A stretch of 64,000 bases of DNA from Hyunsoonleella aestuarii. Its GTDB lineage: Bacteria; Bacteroidota; Bacteroidia; Flavobacteriales; Flavobacteriaceae. The position numbers and the translations under genes are program-made. The notes beneath the pieces were generated by a model. It was given only the letters and a program-made list of their open reading frames with translations, did not search any database and was not told the DNA's origin. The stretch is taken from positions 1-64,000 of the forward strand of contig NZ_VAWB01000003.1 in assembly GCF_006148925.1 (NCBI RefSeq). Direction: 5' to 3'. Every line of letters starts with the position of its first letter. The stretch's first letter is position 1. Below, piece after piece: positions 1 to 7,913 of this stretch.

Positions 1-503
1 ACTGTAGAAGATAATGTTGATCCTACTGCTATCTGTCAAGATATTACAGTACAACTTGATGCTTCTGGTAATGCGAGTATTACAGCAGCTCAAATTGATA
101 ATGGTTCTAATGATGCTTGTGGTATTCAATCACTTGCTTTAGATGTTACGTCTTTTGATTGTTCTAATGTAGGGGCTAATACTGTAACCCTTACTGTTAC
201 AGATAACAACAATAACACAGCACAATGTACAGCAACAGTAACTGTAGAAGATAATGTTGATCCTACTGCTATCTGTCAAGATATTACAGTACAACTTGAT
301 GCTTCTGGTAATGCGAGTATTACAGCAGCTCAAATTGATAATGGTTCTAATGATGCTTGTGGTATTCAATCACTTGCTTTAGATGTTACGTCTTTTGATT
401 GTTCTAATGTAGGGGCTAATACTGTAACCCTTACTGTTACAGATAACAACAATAACACAGCACAATGTACAGCAACAGTAACTGTAGAAGATAATGTTGA
501 TCC
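1..503 (+). repeat. Perfect 240-bp tandem repeat inside the adhesin gene
   Basis: Bases 1-240 and 241-480 are identical at every position, and the next 23 bases (481-503) begin a third copy before diverging. The unit is 80 codons, so the frame is kept. Since the window opens at a unit boundary, more copies probably lie upstream. Identity at silent sites points to recent duplication or ongoing homogenisation. An assembly may have collapsed or miscounted the copies. Confidence 0.97.
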
Positions 504-2412
504 AGTATTAATTACACCTGCTTCTCCCATTGTAGTTGAATGTGATGGTAATGGGAATAATGGTGAAATAGAAGCATGGATTCAAAATAATGGAGGTGCA
601 GTAGCCACTGATGCGTGTGGACTAACTTGGGATAATGATTATGCCGGTCAAAATTCAGACTGTTCTGCACCAGTAGAAGTAACTTTTACGGCTACTGATG
701 ACAATGGTAATAGTATATCAACAAAAGCTACTTATTCAATATCAGATACAATAAATCCAACAATAATCACTCCTGCTGCTGATCAAACAGTTCAGTGCGA
801 TGGTGCTGGAAATATTTCTGAATTTGAAAATTGGTTAAATACAAATGCAGGTGCTCAGGCCACAGATGATTGTTCAGCTATAGCTTGGTCCAACAACTTC
901 AGCGTATTAAGCGATGAATGTGGATTAACAGGTAGTACATTAGTAACATTTAGAGCTACTGACGGTTGTGGTAACTTTATTGAAACAACTGCATTGTTTA
1001 CAATTGCTGATACAACGCCTCCTGCTTTAGCTGGTGGTGCCGATGGAGCTGCTGAGTGTACAGGTACTGATCCTGCTCTTAATGCCGATTATATCGCTTG
1101 GAGAGATAGTTTCGCTGGTGTAACTTCTACTGATATTTGTGGCGCTGCTACAATGAGCTTCTCTGAAGGTACTTGGGATTCTCAAGGATGTACTGATACT
1201 ATAACTGTAACTTTTACAGCAACTGATGAATGTGGATTGACTTCTAGTCAAGATCAAACTTTCGTTATCTCTGATACAACGCCTCCTGCTTTAGCTGGTG
1301 GTGCCGATGGAGCTGCTGAGTGTACAGGTACTGATCCTGCTCTTAATGCCGATTATATCGCTTGGAGAGATAGTTTCGCTGGTGTAACTTCTACTGATAT
1401 TTGTGGCGCTGCTACAATGAGCTTCTCTGAAGGTACTTGGGATTCGCAAGGATGTACTGATACTATAACTGTAACTTTTACAGCAACTGATGAATGTGGA
1501 TTGACTTCTAGTCAAGATCAAACTTTCGTTATCTCTGATACAACAAGTCCAGAGCTTATAACTGAGTTCCCTGCCCCTATTTCAGTTAGTTGTGATAATA
1601 TTCCTGATGCGGCTGATCTGGCATTTGCAGATAACTGTTCAACTAATGTGACTGTTACATTTACTGAAGAGTATATGTATACAACAAATGACACGGAAGA
1701 ATATGAAATTAAAAGAACTTGGACTGCTGTTGATGAATGTGGTAATCCAGCTGCTGTAGTAGAACAGATAGTAACTGTTACAATAGATGAATTTGTTATA
1801 CCTACGACCGCTGATGCTTGTGTGGATGATGGTACCGTAGACCTTAACCAATTTGCAAGCGACCTAGATGAGGATTCAAGTTGGTCATTTATTTCAGGTG
1901 TAACAAACGATATTGTGTTAAATGATAATATTTTCGATCCATCCAACTTATTAGATTTCACTGGCGATTATGTATTTAGCTATACATACACAAGTCCAAC
2001 TGGATGTCTTGAAACTACTGAGGTAACCATTAATGTAAATGACGAATGTGTGGTATTCCCATGTACCTCGGATGACATAATAATCTCTAAGGCTGTAACT
2101 CCGAATGGTGATAGTTATAATCAGTCATTTGATATTGATGCTGATCCTGGATGTGGGTTCCGTGCAGAAGTTAAGATCTTTAACAGATGGGGAGCTTTAA
2201 TATTCGAGTCGGCAGACTACCCAATAGGAATTAATGCAACAGGCTCACCTGATTCTCTGAAATGGGAAGGTCAAGCAAATGGTGCTATTGGTAATGCAGA
2301 CACCGCTCCAAATGGAACATATTATTATATAGTCACTTTAAAAAATAGTACTGGAAACAGTGGAGTTGGATTACCTCCATTTACTGGACCAGTTTACTTA
2401 GGAACCAAATAA
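1..2412 (+). CDS. Giant repeat adhesin with T9SS type B C-terminal sorting domain (5' end outside window)
   Basis: The frame is open from base 1 to the TAA at 2410-2412, so the start lies upstream; the first ATG in this frame (994) is internal. The 803 visible residues are a chain of HYR/Ig-like units of about 80-90 residues, each starting with a D-x-x-x-P motif and carrying paired Cys. Two identical 80-residue units come first, then two diverged units, two nearly identical 88-residue units (337-512) and one diverged unit. The last 115 residues or so (from about 2062) match the gliding-motility-associated C-terminal domain (CHU_C, T9SS type B): TPNGD, then FNRWG, then NGTYYY. The product should cross the outer membrane by T9SS and act at the cell surface, probably in adhesion; the adhesion role is inferred. 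It ends 11 bases before a PorP/SprF gene, the usual partner of type B substrates. Confidence 0.9.
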   Translation, partial: TVEDNVDPTAICQDITVQLDASGNASITAAQIDNGSNDACGIQSLALDVTSFDCSNVGANTVTLTVTDNNNNTAQCTATVTVEDNVDPTAICQDITVQLDASGNASITAAQIDNGSNDACGIQSLALDVTSFDCSNVGANTVTLTVTDNNNNTAQCTATVTVEDNVDPVLITPASPIVVECDGNGNNGEIEAWIQNNGGAVATDACGLTWDNDYAGQNSDCSAPVEVTFTATDDNGNSISTKATYSISDTINPTIITPAADQTVQCDGAGNISEFENWLNTNAGAQATDDCSAIAWSNNFSVLSDECGLTGSTLVTFRATDGCGNFIETTALFTIADTTPPALAGGADGAAECTGTDPALNADYIAWRDSFAGVTSTDICGAATMSFSEGTWDSQGCTDTITVTFTATDECGLTSSQDQTFVISDTTPPALAGGADGAAECTGTDPALNADYIAWRDSFAGVTSTDICGAATMSFSEGTWDSQGCTDTITVTFTATDECGLTSSQDQTFVISDTTSPELITEFPAPISVSCDNIPDAADLAFADNCSTNVTVTFTEEYMYTTNDTEEYEIKRTWTAVDECGNPAAVVEQIVTVTIDEFVIPTTADACVDDGTVDLNQFASDLDEDSSWSFISGVTNDIVLNDNIFDPSNLLDFTGDYVFSYTYTSPTGCLETTEVTINVNDECVVFPCTSDDIIISKAVTPNGDSYNQSFDIDADPGCGFRAEVKIFNRWGALIFESADYPIGINATGSPDSLKWEGQANGAIGNADTAPNGTYYYIVTLKNSTGNSGVGLPPFTGPVYLGTK
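1009..1536 (+). repeat. 264-bp tandem duplication inside the adhesin gene
   Basis: Bases 1009-1272 and 1273-1536 differ only at 1182 (T) versus 1446 (G), a silent TCT/TCG serine change. The unit is 88 codons, from the start of one DTTPP motif to the next. This is a second repeat family, different in sequence and length from the 240-bp one. Confidence 0.97.
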
Positions 2413-2423
2413 AACTTTAACCT

Positions 2424-3344
2424 ATGAAACTTATTAAACATTACATAATCGCAATTGCATTGTTTAGTTGTACGTTTGGAGTTGCGCAACAGTTACCGCA
2501 GTTCACACAGTACATGTACAATACAATTTCTATTAATCCCGCTTATGCTGGTAGTAGAGAAGCCTTGAGCATTGTTGGCTTGCATAGAAGTCAATGGGTT
2601 GGCTTTGATGGTGGTCCAATAACACAAACACTGTCTATTCATTCACCTTTAAGGAATGATAGAATTGGTTTAGGGCTATCTTTTATTCAAGATGATTTAG
2701 GTCCGGAGAATTTCTCGTATTTATATGGAGACTTCTCATATAGCATACCAACTGGTGTCGATGGAAAGCTTGCTTTTGGTTTAAAAGCTGGATTCACGAG
2801 TTATAGCTTAGACCCTGATTTTAGACAATCACAGAGTTTCGACCCTTCTATTCGAGGTATTGAAGATCGTTGGACTCCAAATATTGGATTAGGGGTATTC
2901 TGGCATACCAATAAATGGTACTTAGGATTATCGGCTCCTCGAGTATTAAATACAGATAGAAATAAAGAAGAAGGCTTTGAAGCTCTAGAGCGCTTAAGTT
3001 ACTACTTCACTGGTGGTTATGTATTCGATTTAAGTAAAAGTATTAAGTTTAAACCATCTTATTTAATAAAAGCAACTAATGGTGCTCCATTGTCATACGA
3101 CTTCACTGCCAATTTCTTATTCAATGAAAAGTTTTGGTTAGGAGGTTCTTATAGAGTTAATGAGCAAACAGGAGCATTTGGTGGCTTTGCAGACTTTCAA
3201 GTTTCTAGACAATTACGTGTAGGTTATGCTTACGAAAAGCCAATCTCCGATATTAATGACTTCACTAATGGTACTCATGAAGTATTGTTAATTTACGAAT
3301 TCAAGTTCTTAAGCAATAAACTAAAATCACCTAGATATTTCTAA
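2424..3344 (+). CDS. PorP/SprF family type IX secretion outer-membrane protein
   Basis: 306 residues with a Sec signal peptide (short basic start, hydrophobic core, likely cleavage after VAQ near residue 21). The mature start, with QFTQYMYN and then NPAYAGSR, is the hallmark of the PorP/SprF family, followed by alternating beta-strand sequence expected of an outer-membrane barrel. Family members such as SprF of Flavobacterium johnsoniae are needed to secrete their neighbouring type B substrate. Here the gene lies 11 bases after the adhesin and 15 bases before the OmpA-like gene, so all three are probably co-transcribed. Specificity for this adhesin is inferred from position. Confidence 0.92.
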   Translation: MKLIKHYIIAIALFSCTFGVAQQLPQFTQYMYNTISINPAYAGSREALSIVGLHRSQWVGFDGGPITQTLSIHSPLRNDRIGLGLSFIQDDLGPENFSYLYGDFSYSIPTGVDGKLAFGLKAGFTSYSLDPDFRQSQSFDPSIRGIEDRWTPNIGLGVFWHTNKWYLGLSAPRVLNTDRNKEEGFEALERLSYYFTGGYVFDLSKSIKFKPSYLIKATNGAPLSYDFTANFLFNEKFWLGGSYRVNEQTGAFGGFADFQVSRQLRVGYAYEKPISDINDFTNGTHEVLLIYEFKFLSNKLKSPRYF

Positions 3345-3359
3345 TAAAAAAATCACCCC

Positions 3360-5282
3360 ATGAAATTAAAAAATTACATATTAGTTTGTATCCTATTGAC
3401 GGTGAGTTTTACTGCCTCTGCGCAATATGGAAAACAGAAAAAAGCAGATACTTTATTTAATAAGTTTTCATTTGTAAAAGCTTCTGAAGCTTATAAAGAA
3501 CTTATTGAGAATAAGTATAATGAAGACTACGCCGTTAGACGATTGGCGGATTGCTATGCACTCTTAAGAGATGCAAAAAATGCAGCCAAATATTATAAAA
3601 AGGCGGTAAACCAAGAGAATATTCCTATTGAGTATTACTATAACTATGCACAGGCTCTTAGAGGTATTGAAAAATACGATGAATCCAAAGAATGGATGAA
3701 ACGCTATAAAGATTCTGGTGGAGTTATAAATACTAGCAAGTACTTAAAAAAAGGTAATTTCATAACAAATATCTTTAATGCTAAGCAACAGTATTTTTTA
3801 AAGAAGTTTAACCATAATTCAAAATTAAGTGATTTTGGAGCTTACGAGCATAACGGTAAAATATTCTTTGCTTCTACAAGAGACGAAGGTGTTTCTATAA
3901 AGCGTTTATATGGTTGGAATGAACAACCATTCTTAGATGTTTACGCGGTAGATAAAGATAGTAAAGAACCTGCGGACCATACATCAAAAATTAAAGGAGA
4001 CGTTAATTCCATTTATCATGATGGTCCTGTGGCCATTACAAACGATGGCAACACGATGTACTTTACAAGGAATAGCTTTATTAAAAACGTTTATGACAGC
4101 AATAGTAAAGGAATTAATCAAGTAAAAATTTACAGAGCAACATTAACTGATAGTACATGGACTAATGTTGAAGATCTATCTATAAACGATTCGGAGTTTA
4201 GTACGCAACACCCTGCACTGAGTTCAGATAATAAAAAATTATATTTCGCTTCAGACAGACCTGGAGGGATCGGCGCTAGTGATATTTATTATGTAGATAT
4301 TAACGATGATGGCTCTTTAGGCGAACCAAAAAATCTTGGTGAAGTTGTTAACACAAAAGGAGCAGAAGGAATGCCTTACATAAATAACGAGGGCAGTTTA
4401 TTCTTTTCTTCGGATGGGCATGTCGGACTTGGAATGTTAGATATTTTTGGAACTATTGCCAATGAAGAAGGTGAAATAGTTGATATTATTAATCTTGGTG
4501 TTCCTGTAAACTCAAGTAAAGATGATTTTTCATTCACGATGAATGAAGATGGTCTTTCGGGATATTTTGCTTCTAACAGAGCTGGTGGTATGGGAGATGA
4601 TGATATATATGCCTATAATAGAGTACCATTATTAAATGTTGAAGGTACTGTTACAGATGTTGTAAATAAAAAACCTGTTCCTAACGCTATCATTACCTTA
4701 TTAGATGGTAATGGCAAACAAATAGCTTATATGGAAACGGATGAAGAGGGTTATTACGAAATCAATATTGACAGAGATATGGATTATAAAATTACTGCTA
4801 GTCAGAAAAAGTATGAGGATGATTCTAAAGACTTTACTTCTAAAAATATTGAGACTAGCGTAACAACTATTACTGCTGATCTTGAATTAACTCCAGTAAG
4901 AGATGTTGTTAAATTGGCGGATTTAGGAATTATTTATTTCGACTTCGACAAGCACAACATTCGTCCTGATGCAGCTTTAGAGCTTGACAAAATTGTTAAA
5001 TTGATGAACGAGACTTATCCAGAAATGGTTATAAGAATTGAATCTCATACAGATTCTAGAGGTACATTGTCATATAACGATAAGTTATCCATTGATAGAG
5101 CGAACTCTACTTACGAATACTTAATTAGTAATGGTGTTGATAAATCAAGAATTACAGCACATGAAGGATTTGGAGAGCGTAGGCTAACCAATGGATGTGA
5201 TGGTAGTGTTAATTGTGAAGAAGATAATCACCAATTAAATAGACGTACTGAATTTATCATTATTCAGATGCAAAATGAATAA
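3360..5282 (+). CDS. PorE-like OmpA family protein (TPR, PD40 propeller, CRD, OmpA)
   Basis: 640 residues. The signal peptide ends near SAQ (22). Then come TPR-like helices (about 27-135), a WD40-like PD40 propeller (about 150-420, with the repeated motif YFASDRPGG / FFSSDG / YFASNRAGG), a carboxypeptidase-regulatory-like domain (425-510) and a C-terminal OmpA peptidoglycan-binding domain (525-637, YFDFDKHNIRPDA and then NRRTEF). This order is that of PorE of Porphyromonas, which tethers T9SS parts to peptidoglycan. There is no lipobox Cys. It is third in the adhesin-PorP/SprF-OmpA set and is followed by a terminator hairpin. I infer that it anchors the neighbouring barrel and adhesin export machinery to the cell wall. 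Confidence 0.88.
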   Translation: MKLKNYILVCILLTVSFTASAQYGKQKKADTLFNKFSFVKASEAYKELIENKYNEDYAVRRLADCYALLRDAKNAAKYYKKAVNQENIPIEYYYNYAQALRGIEKYDESKEWMKRYKDSGGVINTSKYLKKGNFITNIFNAKQQYFLKKFNHNSKLSDFGAYEHNGKIFFASTRDEGVSIKRLYGWNEQPFLDVYAVDKDSKEPADHTSKIKGDVNSIYHDGPVAITNDGNTMYFTRNSFIKNVYDSNSKGINQVKIYRATLTDSTWTNVEDLSINDSEFSTQHPALSSDNKKLYFASDRPGGIGASDIYYVDINDDGSLGEPKNLGEVVNTKGAEGMPYINNEGSLFFSSDGHVGLGMLDIFGTIANEEGEIVDIINLGVPVNSSKDDFSFTMNEDGLSGYFASNRAGGMGDDDIYAYNRVPLLNVEGTVTDVVNKKPVPNAIITLLDGNGKQIAYMETDEEGYYEINIDRDMDYKITASQKKYEDDSKDFTSKNIETSVTTITADLELTPVRDVVKLADLGIIYFDFDKHNIRPDAALELDKIVKLMNETYPEMVIRIESHTDSRGTLSYNDKLSIDRANSTYEYLISNGVDKSRITAHEGFGERRLTNGCDGSVNCEEDNHQLNRRTEFIIIQMQNE

Positions 5283-5306
5283 AGTTTGAATCCAAACATT
5301 TATTTT

Positions 5307-5340
5307 AAAACCATCAAGTGAAAGCTTGGTGGTTTTTTTG
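5307..5340 (+). terminator. Rho-independent terminator after the adhesin operon
   Basis: The stem pairs AACCATCAAG (5309-5318) with CTTGGTGGTT (5325-5334), with one G-T pair, a 6-base loop and a run of T to 5339. It lies 27 bases after the OmpA-like stop codon and closes the three-gene unit. Confidence 0.85.
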
Positions 5341-5404
5341 TTTATATATCTCTACTCAATTGCCAAGTATTTTTTTAACTTGTTCATAATTAACAACTAA
5401 AAAG

Positions 5405-5899
5405 ATGAAAGATCTAAAAGCAATTAAGAACTCAAAAATCTTTATGCTGCTTATATTTATACTTATCTTCTTATCTACATGTCAAAAGACTGATAAACAA
5501 ATTAATTTAAATAGAGTTCCTGAGCTAGCTTCTTTTGCTTCATATAATCATACGGCATTGGTGGTAAAAGATTTAGATTCTAGTGTTGCTTTTTACCAGT
5601 ATATCTTTAATTTTGATACAATCAACTACCCTTTTCCATATAGAGAACATATAAGAGCAAAATGGCTATCTATTGGGCATAATGCTGAATTACATTTAGG
5701 CGAATTTATTGGAGACACAACACAATACTATTACCCTGGACATATTGGATTTACGGTTAAGTCCATAGATTCTATATTTTCAAGACTATTAAAGCTTAAT
5801 TATACGTTACCTCAGATTGAAAATATGCCAAATGGCGAAAGAACTATTCATATTACCGATATTGATAGTAATAATATACATATCATTGAAAGTAAATAG
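5405..5899 (+). CDS. VOC (glyoxalase/bleomycin-resistance fold) family lipoprotein
   Basis: 164 residues. The N-terminus has a Lys-rich stretch, a hydrophobic core and LSTC (Cys26), a loose lipobox of the kind Bacteroidota tolerate, so the protein is probably lipid-anchored. The rest fits one VOC domain: NHTALVV at about 49, paired with HIGFTV at about 113, with ELHLGEF and a C-terminal NIHIIES strand that could supply metal ligands. Starting at 5444 would remove the charged N-region, so 5405 is preferred. The substrate is unknown. The gene has its own unit between two hairpins. Confidence 0.75.
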   Translation: MKDLKAIKNSKIFMLLIFILIFLSTCQKTDKQINLNRVPELASFASYNHTALVVKDLDSSVAFYQYIFNFDTINYPFPYREHIRAKWLSIGHNAELHLGEFIGDTTQYYYPGHIGFTVKSIDSIFSRLLKLNYTLPQIENMPNGERTIHITDIDSNNIHIIESK

Positions 5900-5933
5900 A
5901 TGAATAGAAGTTGAAGTCCATCATAAAAATTAA

Positions 5934-5961
5934 AAAATCCTCTCAAATATGAGAGGATTTT
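5934..5961. terminator. Hairpin between convergent genes
   Basis: A perfect 11-bp stem, AAAATCCTCTC (5934-5944) with GAGAGGATTTT (5951-5961), and a 6-base loop, flanked by A and T runs. It lies 34 bases after the VOC gene and could end transcripts from either side; the reverse-strand CAP gene ends 145 bases further on. Confidence 0.75.
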
Positions 5962-6105
5962 ATACCTAAAGCTAAATTCAATAACAACAAGTTATCAAAA
6001 AATAACCATTTATATACTAATACATGCAATACAAATACTGCACTTAGTTGCTACTAATCAGTAAATAAAAGGCTATAAGGTTTGTTACTTTGTGATAAAG
6101 CAATT

Positions 6106-6600
6106 TTATTTTTTTATGAAGATATTGGTATAATACCATTTGCCTTCTTTGCTTTGCTCTGCTGAAATTTCAAAATTTGTAAAATCGCCTTCAATAGTTG
6201 CTTTATGTCCTTCACTTCTTATCCAAGCATTAACTACAGATTGCGCTGAAGTATAACCGTAAGCTACATTTTCTGAAACTTTTTTCGCACCAGCATTATT
6301 TTTCAAATAGGTACTTCTAGTATAAAAATTATCATGAGAAACCACTTCATTGTCCACCATATAATCTGTATGTGTATAAGCCACAGATTTTACAACAGAC
6401 ATTGATTCTAAGGCGTTAAGGCCTAAAGATAGTCTATGATCATTAATAAGTTCTAATACTTCAATTTCGATTGTTTTGGTCGTAGGCACAACTAAATCTG
6501 CTGTAATAGCTTCTACATTGTCCTCTACACTATCCGTTGAACATGAGTAAGTTAGGATAGTAAACAGCACCAATAATGGCAGTTTTCTTAATAACTTCAT
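6106..6600 (-). CDS. CAP domain (SCP/PR-1-like) lipoprotein
   Basis: 164 residues with a clear lipoprotein signal: basic MKLLRK, hydrophobic core and LTYSC with the lipid-attached Cys at 20. The CAP domain (about 50-163) shows the usual series: ELINDHR, then HTDYM with a cavity His, SENVAYG, and VNAWIRSEGHKATIEG with the second conserved His, then YYTNIF. Bacterial CAP proteins are secreted or surface-bound; their biochemical role is mostly unknown, with sterol or lipid binding and proteolysis both proposed. It appears to be transcribed alone. Confidence 0.85.
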   Translation of the reverse strand: MKLLRKLPLLVLFTILTYSCSTDSVEDNVEAITADLVVPTTKTIEIEVLELINDHRLSLGLNALESMSVVKSVAYTHTDYMVDNEVVSHDNFYTRSTYLKNNAGAKKVSENVAYGYTSAQSVVNAWIRSEGHKATIEGDFTNFEISAEQSKEGKWYYTNIFIKK

Positions 6601-6674
6601 AAGTAGGTAAATTTAGATTTGGTTCTGTAAAATTAACCGCCTACTACGAAGTGAGTGTTAAAGAAATGTTAAAA

Positions 6675-6722
6675 TCGATTAAAGACATGTATTTTATCGT
6701 CTTTTTATGTTTTTAATCGATG
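6675..6722. repeat. Inverted repeat between pdxH and the CAP gene
   Basis: ATCGATTAAA (6675-6684) is matched perfectly by TTTAATCGAT (6713-6722). Inside it is a second pair, AAAGAC (6682-6687) and GTCTTT (6700-6705). The two pairs overlap, so they could form alternative stems. The element lies 75 bases upstream of the CAP start and 44 bases past the pdxH stop. It may be an operator for the CAP gene or a weak end signal for pdxH; nothing in the sequence decides. Confidence 0.45.
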
Positions 6723-6765
6723 AATTGCAATATGTAAAACAGAAAAAATGTATTTCATCGTTATT

Positions 6766-7413
6766 TTAAGGAGATAATCGATGTATTTGCCAATTAAAAT
6801 CATCTTGAATTCGATATCTAATTCTGTCGTGCAATCGATTAGGGCGACCTTGCCAAAATTCAAGCTCTACGGGTTTAACTATGTATCCACCCCACGTATC
6901 AGGCCTCGATATTTCTTTCCCTTCAAACGCTTTTTCTAATGCTGAAAGTTTATTTTCGAGTTCTTTTCTATCAAATATAATTTCACTCTGATTTGATGCT
7001 AGAGCACCTAATTGACTTCCTCTTGGTCGTGATTCAAAATAACCATCGCTTAAATTAGCAGGAATCTTTTCTGCTTTTCCTTTTATAATAATTTGGCGCT
7101 CTGCTCCATGCCAAAAAAAAGACAAACAAACATTGGGATTTGCTTCAATAGATTTTCCTTTTTCACTTGTATAATTAGTATAGAAAATGAACCCTTCGAA
7201 GGTATATTTCTTGAGAAGGACTACCCTATTCTTAGGAAAACCATCATGCCCTATCGTCGATAAAGTCATGGCGTTTGTTTCATCTTCAGCAAAAAAAGAG
7301 TCAACCTCATAAAACCATTTTTGAAACAGTTCCATAGGGTTTTCTGGTACATCCTCTAGAAGTAACTCACCTTTTTCGTATGATTTTCTATAATCGCCTA
7401 AATCTTTTTCCAT
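6766..7413 (-). CDS. pdxH: Pyridoxamine 5'-phosphate oxidase
   Basis: 215 residues, the normal length of PdxH. It oxidises pyridoxine or pyridoxamine 5'-phosphate to pyridoxal 5'-phosphate with FMN and oxygen. Visible family motifs are RVVLLKKY and FYTNYTSEKGK (FMN site), SRPRGSQLGA, and the C-terminal signature EFWQGRPNRLHDR ending in IHRLSP. It acts in the cytoplasm in vitamin B6 synthesis and salvage. It is an isolated gene with no partner of the B6 pathway next to it. Confidence 0.96.
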   Translation of the reverse strand: MEKDLGDYRKSYEKGELLLEDVPENPMELFQKWFYEVDSFFAEDETNAMTLSTIGHDGFPKNRVVLLKKYTFEGFIFYTNYTSEKGKSIEANPNVCLSFFWHGAERQIIIKGKAEKIPANLSDGYFESRPRGSQLGALASNQSEIIFDRKELENKLSALEKAFEGKEISRPDTWGGYIVKPVELEFWQGRPNRLHDRIRYRIQDDFNWQIHRLSP

Positions 7414-7913
7414 ACAAGTGCAAGTTACACGTTTTTTAAAATAAAATAAATACTATTTTCATTATATTAATTCAAAATTTAAAGATTGATAATTTATTTA
7501 ATCCATTGATATCAATAAGCAAATAGAGAAAGTAGCAAGTTATTTGAAGACCCAGAAGAGTTCAAGAATCGCAAAGGGATTTTATTCGAATGGAGCATTT
7601 AATTTGTTATTATGGAAAAGTGTGAGAAACGCGTAAATGAGTTAATAAGAATTTTGATTTGATTGAAACTATAATTTATAATAAACTTCCTGACGAGTTT
7701 TATGCCATATACAAACACAAAAGCATACTACAAGATTTATGACTCCGAGTAATATAACCAGAGTAATGGAAACTGAAATTGATTATTTATAATTTAAGTG
7801 GCCTAATAAAATTGCTTATCTAGTTTTTCCCAGTTATGTTTAAAAAGCGAGTAAATAAATGGTTAGTTAAATTTAAAGCCTATTGGGAAGGTTGGTAAAT
7901 ATCTCAATTTCAC
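7414..7913. other. 500-bp gene-poor region between pdxH and rnz
   Basis: No intact gene is visible. The middle carries coding-like text on the + strand broken by a stop and a frameshift (listed separately, 7519-7742). At 7836-7898 a 20-codon + strand frame (MFKKRVNKW... to a TAA) may be another scrap of the same lost gene. The first 25 bases or so should hold the pdxH upstream signals; I found no convincing TAnnTTTG element there. Confidence 0.4.
7519..7742 (+). pseudogene. Probable remnant of a decayed, unidentified gene
   Basis: One frame reads a coding-like stretch (KLFEDPEEFKNRKGILFEW) to a TAA at 7600-7602, continues in the same frame through MEKCEKRVNELIR, and then, after a one-base slip near 7650, reads NFDLIETIIYNKLPDEF onward to a TGA at 7740. 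The amino-acid make-up (charged, few rare residues) looks like protein rather than random AT-rich DNA. I do not recognise the family. It could still be chance in a low-GC gap. Confidence 0.35.

Noticed and set aside
139-369. Reverse-strand 76-residue frame in the 240-bp repeat
   Set aside because: It is the antisense of the adhesin repeat; the composition (poly-Cys, Ile) is not protein-like and the + strand frame is clearly coding.
1027-1521. Two identical reverse-strand 76-residue frames
   Set aside because: They are shadows of the duplicated 264-bp units, identical only because the units are.
1-1536. Tandem repeats as a possible CRISPR or satellite array
   Set aside because: Units are 240 and 264 bp, adjacent without spacers, and in frame with a surface protein.
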